Source of the DNA: Nannocystis exedens
GTDB taxonomy: Bacteria > Myxococcota_A > Polyangia > Nannocystales > Nannocystaceae
Assembly: GCF_002343915.1 (NCBI RefSeq)
Contig: NZ_NETK01000001.1
Span: forward strand, 6,028,001 to 6,092,000
Length of the DNA: 64,000 nt
Direction of reading: 5' to 3'
The position numbers and the translations under genes are program-made. The notes under the pieces were generated by a model that was given only the letters and a program-made list of their open reading frames with translations, was not told the origin of the DNA and made no database searches. Positions 58,949 to 64,000 of the stretch are shown in pieces (position 1 is the stretch's first letter; every line of letters starts with the position of its first letter).

Positions 58949-59626
58949 CTATTCGGCCCAGGAGCCGCCGTCCAGGGCCCGCTGCGCGGCGCGACGGATC
59001 TGCGGATCCGGATCTGCCAATCGCTGCACCAGCGCCGCGTCGACGTCGCTCCGGTCGCCGAGACCGAGGTCATCGACCAGCGTCGAGAGGGCGTAATAGC
59101 GGGTGTCGGCGTCGCTGTCGCCGGCGAGCTCGAGCAGGGCCGCGACGGCGGGTGGCTCCGGGGCGGCCAGGTTCACCAGCGAGGGCAAGGCGGCGGCGAC
59201 GTGGAAGCGCACGCGGGCGTCGGCGTGGCCGGCGAGGCCGATCACGGCGGGCAACACCGCCGGGCCAGGGCGCAGCCGCGATCCACGGTGCCCGCTCATG
59301 TGCTGATAGCCGATCGCAGAGACGATCCACGCGATCACGTCAGGCGATCGCTCGCGCGCGAGCAGACCGAGCAACAGCGGCACCGCCTCGTCGGCGAAGC
59401 GCGGCGGCGGCCCGCCGAGCTCTCGCAAGAGCTTCAGGCCGAAGATCCGCTCGTCGATCGTATCGCTCTCGCACGCGCGCGCGGCGGCGGCGAAGATCTC
59501 GCGGGTGCCGCGTCGGTGCAATTCGACCAGGTGCGGCTGGGGTCGGGATGGGCCGTCGGTGACCTCGTCGCGGGCGCGGCGGAGCAGCTCTGCGAGCGGG
59601 AGCTCGGTGATACGCGTTGCGTCCAT
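58949..59626 (-). CDS. HEAT-repeat protein
   Basis: 225 residues, cytosolic. Repeated helix pairs: ERIFGLKLLRELGG, AVPLLLGLLARERSPDVIAW, VLPAVIGLAGHADARVRFHV, AVAALLELAGDSDADTRYYA and ALVQRLADPDPQIRRAAQRA. The D-x-R-R/RYYA pattern at the start of second helices is typical of HEAT/PBS-lyase-type repeats, used for protein-protein contacts. No catalytic domain is visible. The start MDATRITELPLAEL has no strong alternative. Confidence 0.8.
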   Translation of the reverse strand: MDATRITELPLAELLRRARDEVTDGPSRPQPHLVELHRRGTREIFAAAARACESDTIDERIFGLKLLRELGGPPPRFADEAVPLLLGLLARERSPDVIAWIVSAIGYQHMSGHRGSRLRPGPAVLPAVIGLAGHADARVRFHVAAALPSLVNLAAPEPPAVAALLELAGDSDADTRYYALSTLVDDLGLGDRSDVDAALVQRLADPDPQIRRAAQRALDGGSWAE

Positions 59627-59644
59627 GGACCGAGGGTAGCGACC

Positions 59645-60208
59645 TCAGGGTGCGGAGGCGAGGAGCCCGTCGCGGGCGCTCGCGTAGGTGGGCTCGTCGA
59701 CCTGCTCGAGGTGCTCGGCGATCCGCGCGCGCGGCTGGCCGTCGGGGCCGACGAACAGCTTGTCGGTGTCGAGGCTGCGCTCGCCGAGGCGGCCGGTGCC
59801 CTGCAACTCGCCGGAGCCGTCGGTCATGGCGATGTCGTAGGTCCACGCGGTCCAGGCCCACTCGGGGCCGGTGAACGTGACGGTGCCGGTGAAGCCGCCG
59901 GCGCGATCGCTGGCCGCGAACACGGCGGCGTCGCCGGGGCGCCGCTGCAACAACGTGACGAACTGCTCGCCGGGGTGGACGACGAGCTCCTCGATGCTGC
60001 CCTGCGCGGGGTCGACGGTGCGGCGCACGGCGATCGTCTTCGCCGGGCCGTAGGGCTGCGAACCATCGGGCGACGTGGTGGCGGTGGTGCCGACGTAGTA
60101 TGTTGCGACCACGGCGGGAGGCGGGGTCGATTGCTCGGGGCGCTTGCAGGCGAACGCGGCGGCGGCCGACACGACGAACGCGGCCCGGCGGACGAACTCG
60201 GACGGCAT
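59645..60208 (-). CDS. Small lipoprotein of unknown function
   Basis: 187 residues. The signal AAFVVSAAAAFACKR is a lipobox. The mature part is one beta-rich domain: VVATYYVGTTATTSPDGSQP, IAVRRTVDPAQGSIEELVVH, GGFTGTVTFTGPEWAWTAWT, YDIAMTDGSGELQGTGRLG. It resembles DUF3224/avidin-like lipocalin-type sheets only in outline, and I cannot name a family. It is divergent from the AraC-type regulator (start 102 bases away), which may control it. Confidence 0.6.
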   Translation of the reverse strand: MPSEFVRRAAFVVSAAAAFACKRPEQSTPPPAVVATYYVGTTATTSPDGSQPYGPAKTIAVRRTVDPAQGSIEELVVHPGEQFVTLLQRRPGDAAVFAASDRAGGFTGTVTFTGPEWAWTAWTYDIAMTDGSGELQGTGRLGERSLDTDKLFVGPDGQPRARIAEHLEQVDEPTYASARDGLLASAP

Positions 60209-60309
60209 GGACAGCTCCTGGACGGCGCGGCGACGGCCGCGGCGCGGGGGTTGTATCGCCGCTGGCCAGCGCGACCCCTACCGGTCCTGGGAATGGCGGG
60301 GAGCGCAGG

Positions 60310-61209
60310 ATGAGCCGGGCGTACGCGGTCGGCCCGGAGGCGCGGGCGGCCCTGGCGGTGCTGCTGCTCGAGCTGCAGGACGCGCTCGACGAGCCGTGGA
60401 CGCTCGAGACGATGGCGGCGCGGGTCGGCTACGATCCGTCGCACTTCGCCCGCGCGTTCCAGACGGTGGTGGGACAGCCGCCGCTGCGCTGGCTGCGGAC
60501 GCTGCGGCTCGAGCGGGCGGCGCACGACCTGGTGTTCGCGCCGGCGAGGCCGCTGCAGGTGGTGGCCGAGGAGGCCGGCTACGCGTCGCACGAGGCGTTC
60601 CGCCGCGCCTTCGTGCGCGCGTTCGGGGTGCCGCCGAGCGCGATGCGCCGCCGTCCCCGCGGGCTCCGCGGGGCCGCTCCGCGCCCGCAGGGGGCCCTGC
60701 AGGGCCGTCCGGAGGGGCTGTCGGCGGCGCCGGAGATCGTGCGCTTCGGTCCGCTCGCTTCGGCGGTGTCGGTGGTGGCTACGCGGTTCGACGACGCGGC
60801 GATCGCCGAGGCGTGGCGCCGGCTCTACGCGCTGCCGTCACCGGCGTCGGCGTGGGAGCTGGCGGCCGCGTCGCCGCCGTGGGGGTTCACGCGCCCGGGA
60901 CGCCCGCGCGAGTATCGATGCATCCGCCTCGGGTACGGCGAGAAGGCCCCGCCGGGGTTCTCGCCGTGGCGCATGCAGGCCGGCTGGTTCGCCCGCTTCC
61001 GCTACGAGGGGACGACGCCGGGGATCCACGCGTTGATGACGTGGATCTTCCGCGACTGGCTGCCGGGCTCGGCGCTGCGCTGGCGGTTCGCGCCGGTGGT
61101 GACGCTGTTCGACCCGGAGGCGTGGCACGCGTCGCGGTTTCAGCGCTCGCGCTGCGCGGTGCATGTGCCGGTCCAGAGCCTCGGCGGGCGCGGGCGGGAA
61201 ATGTCATGA
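60310..61209 (+). CDS. AraC-family transcriptional regulator with GyrI-like effector domain
   Basis: 299 residues from ATG 60310. The N-terminal ~105 residues are the double helix-turn-helix: WTLETMAARVGYDPSHFARA, FQTVVGQPPLRWLRTLRLER, LQVVAEEAGYASHEAFRRAF and VRAFGVPPSAMRRR. Residues ~140-290 (VSVVATRFDDAAIAEAWRRL, YRCIRLGYGEKAPPGFSP, YEGTTPGIHALMTWIFRDWL) resemble a GyrI-like/SOUL ligand-binding domain, the Rob/SoxS-GyrI type layout. It probably senses a small molecule. Upstream codons of the longer open frame lack protein features and overlap the divergent gene. Palindromic half-elements follow its stop. Confidence 0.83.
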   Translation: MSRAYAVGPEARAALAVLLLELQDALDEPWTLETMAARVGYDPSHFARAFQTVVGQPPLRWLRTLRLERAAHDLVFAPARPLQVVAEEAGYASHEAFRRAFVRAFGVPPSAMRRRPRGLRGAAPRPQGALQGRPEGLSAAPEIVRFGPLASAVSVVATRFDDAAIAEAWRRLYALPSPASAWELAAASPPWGFTRPGRPREYRCIRLGYGEKAPPGFSPWRMQAGWFARFRYEGTTPGIHALMTWIFRDWLPGSALRWRFAPVVTLFDPEAWHASRFQRSRCAVHVPVQSLGGRGREMS

Positions 61210-61320
61210 GATGGCCTTCGGGTCATGTCATGATCGGCGCGAACCGGAGCCGCGACGCGAACATGGGAGGAGGGCGCGGCGGGACATGTAAACATATGTC
61301 TTTCGGGTCATATGATGATT
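61197..61320. repeat. Palindromic elements downstream of the AraC-type gene
   Basis: ATGTCATGAGATGGCCTTCGGGTCATGTCATGA (61201-61232) in two halves, then GGGACATGTAAACATATGTC and TTTCGGGTCATATGATG (61282-61318). They use TCATGTCATG arms, a variant of the family. The first overlaps the stop codon of the regulator gene. The rest of the ~290-base gap holds no gene. Confidence 0.55.
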
Positions 61321-61502
61321 GATGCGCTGCAGCGCTCGTGGCCGGGGGAACGGGCGATCAAGGAACGCCTGACCCCTTCCGCTCGTCGGGCGCCGCGACG
61401 GCCTGCTGTGCCCGGTGACCGGGGCCGTCGCCGGGGATGCGCCGACTGCTTGGTTCCGACCTTGCCACCGGTCGCTTCTGCGGGTTTAAATCGGCCGCCC
61501 TC

Positions 61503-63269
61503 ATGACGACCCACGACGAGTTCGCCCCCACGAAGGCTGTCTTCTACTTTCGCACCCTCGACCGCTGGCCCGGCGGCAACGCCGACATGATCACCATCAA
61601 GGCGGTCCTGCGGCTCTCCCCCGGCGCCGCGCCCGAGCTCGAGGCCCAGTTCTACCGCTGCTTCGACGGGCGCCACATGTGGTACCCGCCGCGACGCGTC
61701 GCGGTCGACTCGGGCGAGGCGCTCGCCGAGTTCCTCGCCGTGGCGCGCTCCCTCGCCGCGCGCGGCAGCCAGGCCCTCGCCATCCATCGGTTCGACGCCG
61801 CCGAGGACGAGTGGGACCCCGACTGGGCCGACTCGGAGGTCCTGCTGTATGCGACCGATGACGGCCCGGAGACGCCGGAAGAGGCGTCCTTGCGGCTCGT
61901 CCGCCGGGCCTCCAAGTCCGAGTCGTCCGCGCCCGACCCCGAGCTGGAGCGGGCCTTCGAGCTGGCGCACCGGCTCACCGGCGTCGGCCGCGTGTCCCAG
62001 TTCGGCAACACGGAGGACGCCCTGGCCGCGGCCTACTGGGGCCCGGACGGGGCGCCGGAGCAGGACTTCGACTACACCGTCGAGGCGACCCCGACGTACC
62101 TGCCGCCCGAGACCGACGCCGTGTTCCTCGAGCTGCAGGCCGCGCACGCGCAGGCCAAGGCGCAGGCCGAAGGTTCGCGACCCAAGACCATGCTCGTGTA
62201 CCGCCTCGACGAGGTGCCCGAGTTCCTGACCCGCGAACTGCCGCCCGACGCGAGCGTGCGGCAATGCCTGTTCTTCGCCGCGCGCGAGGACCACCGATTC
62301 CTCGACGCGCTGATCGCGGCCGTCCCGGAGCGCGAGCACGACGACACCGACGCGGCGATGGACATCGCCGACCGGGTCACGCGGATCGCCTCGCAGTCCG
62401 AGGATTTTGCGAAGGCGCTGCGACCCGACAAGGTGCCGGCCGGCGGCGCGATCATCGGGGGCACGTACGGCAACGGGTTCCACGGCGGGGACGCCGAGGC
62501 GGTCGAGCGCTGGCTCGAGGCGCATGGCGTCGAGCGCGTGTCGCTGCGGACGTTCCTCGACAAGCTCATCCTGCTGCGCCTGGTGGACGAGGAGGGAGCG
62601 CCGCTCGAACAGGTCGACAAGGTTCCGGGCGGCCCGCCCGCGCGGACGGAAAACTCGCTCGGCGACGGCCTCTACGTGTTCGAACGCGACCGCCGCCACG
62701 TCCGCTTCGAGCTCGCCCAGGTGCTCGAAGCGGACGAGGAGGACGACGAGGACGAGCCGTGGCTCGAGCTGCGCTCGGAGGACCTCCCGCCGGGCGTGCT
62801 TCACACCGTGACGGTCCCCGCACCGGCGGCGAGGAAGGCGGCGGAGACGAAAAAGGCCGAGAAGCAGGCTCCGGTGAAGATGGCGGCGGGGAAGAAGACG
62901 ACGCCGAAGGCGGCGGCGGGGAAGACGGCGGCGAAGGCGGCAGCGGGGAAGAAGGCGTCGAAGGCGGCGGCGGGGAAGACGGCGGCGAAGGCGGCGGCGG
63001 GGAAGAAGGCGGCGAAGGCGGCGGCGGGGAAGAAGGCGGCGAAGGCGGCGGCGGGGAAGAAGGCGTCGAAGGCGGCGGCGGGGAAGAAGGCGTCGAAGGC
63101 GGCGGGGAAGAAGACGGCGAAGGCGGCAGCGGGGAAGAAGACGACGTCGAAGGCGGCAGCATCGAAGAAGACGGCGGCGAAAAAGACCGCGTCGAAGCCG
63201 GGAGCGGCGAAGAAGAAGTCGGCGAAGAAGACCTCGTCGAAGCAGGCGCGGTCCAAGAAGACGAAGTAG
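61503..63269 (+). CDS. Unknown protein with long histone H1-like Lys/Ala tail
   Basis: 588 residues from ATG 61503. Residues 1-~440 are a globular, acidic, unrecognised region (KAVFYFRTLDRWPGGNADMI, AAPELEAQFYRCFDGRHMWY, SQFGNTEDALAAAYWGPDG, TMLVYRLDEVPEFLTREL, GGTYGNGFHGGDAEAVERWL). An acidic patch EADEEDDEDEP precedes the tail. The last ~140 residues are AAKAAAGKKAAKAAAGKKAS repeats, encoded by 15- to 24-base DNA repeats (62880-63180) and ending SKQARSKKTK. Such tails bind DNA or nucleic acids in H1-like bacterial proteins. An identical tail type is on the YjbR/MmcQ protein at 32.9 kb. Confidence 0.7.
   Translation: MTTHDEFAPTKAVFYFRTLDRWPGGNADMITIKAVLRLSPGAAPELEAQFYRCFDGRHMWYPPRRVAVDSGEALAEFLAVARSLAARGSQALAIHRFDAAEDEWDPDWADSEVLLYATDDGPETPEEASLRLVRRASKSESSAPDPELERAFELAHRLTGVGRVSQFGNTEDALAAAYWGPDGAPEQDFDYTVEATPTYLPPETDAVFLELQAAHAQAKAQAEGSRPKTMLVYRLDEVPEFLTRELPPDASVRQCLFFAAREDHRFLDALIAAVPEREHDDTDAAMDIADRVTRIASQSEDFAKALRPDKVPAGGAIIGGTYGNGFHGGDAEAVERWLEAHGVERVSLRTFLDKLILLRLVDEEGAPLEQVDKVPGGPPARTENSLGDGLYVFERDRRHVRFELAQVLEADEEDDEDEPWLELRSEDLPPGVLHTVTVPAPAARKAAETKKAEKQAPVKMAAGKKTTPKAAAGKTAAKAAAGKKASKAAAGKTAAKAAAGKKAAKAAAGKKAAKAAAGKKASKAAAGKKASKAAGKKTAKAAAGKKTTSKAAASKKTAAKKTASKPGAAKKKSAKKTSSKQARSKKTK
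62880..63180. repeat. In-frame tandem repeats encoding the Lys/Ala tail
   Basis: AAGGCGGCGGCGGGGAAGA units of 15-24 bases are repeated about a dozen times within the coding region. They are prone to length change while keeping the frame. Confidence 0.75.
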
Positions 63270-63534
63270 ATCGCGCTGCCTGATCGCGGCCCGCCGACTG
63301 CGGTGTTCACCGCGGCGGCGGGCGACTCGCTGCCCGTCGGGGTCGCGGTGCGGTGATGCATCGCAGCATGGCTATCCATGCGGGCAGGACGAGAGAGCGC
63401 CGCCGCGGCGACGCAGCGCCTTCAAGGGGGCCGCAGGCGCGCGCCTCGCTCGCCAGGCGCGGCGAACGACCGCGGCGGGTTGCCCGATCGGGCGCAACAT
63501 GTCCGCCTGGACATGAAGCGAGAGACAGGTTCTT
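63270..63534. other. Intergenic region with palindromic half-elements
   Basis: No gene is seen between the convergent ends. AACATGTCC-GCCT-GGACATG (63495-63513) is a well-formed element, and GACAGGTTC (63525) directly precedes the next stop codon. Confidence 0.6.
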
Positions 63535-64000
63535 TCAGGCCGCGCGGACCTGGGCGAGGGCCGTGAGCAGGTGGTCGCGGTCGATCGGCTTGCCGACGTA
63601 GGCGGAGGCGCCGAGGACGAGGGCGCGGGCCTGTTCGTCGAGCAGCGAGGCGACGATCACGGGGACGCTGCGCAGGCCGACGTCGCTGCGGAGCTGGACG
63701 AGGGCGTTCCAGGCGTCGTCGTCGGGGACGGCGATGCCGAGCACGATCGCCTGCGGGCGCACGGTCTTGGCCAGCGAGAGGCCCTGCGAGGCGCTGGTGC
63801 AGCTGATGACGGGGACCTGCTCGCCGTGCAGGCCGCGCTGGACCTGCTCGAGGGTGGTGGGGTCGTCGTCGATGACGAGGACGGGGCCCTGCGGGGCGGA
63901 GGCGACGGACGGGGGGGCGGTGACGTCGAGCTCGGTGGGGACGGCGACCGTGAAGGTCGAGCCCTCGCCGGGGACGCTGGTGGCGGTGATGTCGCCGCCC
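63535..64000 (-). CDS. Hybrid sensor histidine kinase, C-terminal end with degenerate receiver (partial)
   Basis: The frame is open to the window edge, so the N-terminus lies outside; 154 residues are visible. It starts with GGDITATSVPGEGSTFTVAVP, the G2 box and end of a HATPase domain. A linker is followed by a receiver domain: VLVIDDDPTTLEQVQRGL, AIVLGIAVPDDDAWNAL, VPVIVASLLDEQARALVLGA and AYVGKPIDRDHLLTAL. The acidic pair and the Lys are present, but the phosphoacceptor Asp normally at the end of the third strand (VLD) is Gly (VLG). It probably acts as a non-phosphorylated, regulatory receiver. Confidence 0.85.
   Translation of the reverse strand, partial: GGDITATSVPGEGSTFTVAVPTELDVTAPPSVASAPQGPVLVIDDDPTTLEQVQRGLHGEQVPVISCTSASQGLSLAKTVRPQAIVLGIAVPDDDAWNALVQLRSDVGLRSVPVIVASLLDEQARALVLGASAYVGKPIDRDHLLTALAQVRAA

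Overview
The window is very GC-rich chromosomal DNA. It suggests a myxobacterium, most likely of the Nannocystis/Nannocystaceae type. This is inferred from the gene repertoire, not from a marker gene: a CFI-box C-terminal sorting domain, DUF4215 Cys-rich repeat lipoproteins, an IgGFc-binding-type lipoprotein, many lipoproteins with Thr/Ser/Gly linkers, and the TPR tail of a kinase of the Nannocystis type. No rRNA, tRNA, CRISPR array or intact insertion sequence was found.

Layout. 0-7 kb: the end of a CFI-box secreted protein, a PF13679-type methyltransferase, a 53-bp tandem repeat, serA, a lipoprotein and dps. 7-15.5 kb: an accessory region with a decayed membrane-protein gene and four paralogous small secreted Cys-rich proteins. 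Three of the four sit in tandemly duplicated blocks with the same promoter-like upstream block and a long stem-loop downstream, and a degenerate ~35-bp repeat array precedes the fourth. 15.5-20.4 kb: a ferritin-like protein, a GshB-type ATP-grasp enzyme, a truncated and frameshifted kinase TPR tail, a YCII protein and a frameshifted Pro-rich protein. 20.4-26.7 kb: a TonB-dependent receptor operon and an IgGFc-binding-type lipoprotein. 26.9-29.5 kb: proB-proA. 30.5-36.7 kb: a cytochrome-c peroxidase-like lipoprotein, a methyltransferase-like membrane protein, a YjbR/MmcQ protein with an H1-like tail, two paralogous Cys-rich lipoproteins and a DUF2306 protein. 37-41.2 kb: a heme-uptake operon (receptor, HmuY, HemS) with Fur-like sites. 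42.6-49.1 kb: a type VI secretion vgrG locus with a probable lipase effector. 49-64 kb: an APH/AAA kinase, several lipoproteins, a diheme cytochrome with an outer-membrane barrel, an AraC regulator, a second protein with an H1-like tail, and the end of a hybrid histidine kinase with a degenerate receiver.

Two signals are not explained by ordinary gene content. The first is a family of short palindromes, core roughly ACATGTCC-N(2-5)-GGACATGT with CAGG and CATGGC variants. It recurs dozens of times in gene junctions, across start and stop codons and inside reading frames, and forms a tandem array at 53.96-54.2 kb. The second is the family of four secreted proteins. They share an eight-Cys scaffold with twin Cx3C motifs, but the segment between Cys7 and Cys8 is replaced by a different low-complexity module in each: Gly/aromatic, poly-Asp, or KPG/EPGG repeats.

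Several genes (17.2-19.0, 19.5-20.4 and 56.5-57.4 kb) are broken by one-base frame changes in GC-rich tracts. These may be real decay or sequencing error. All functional calls come from motif recognition by eye; no searches were run.
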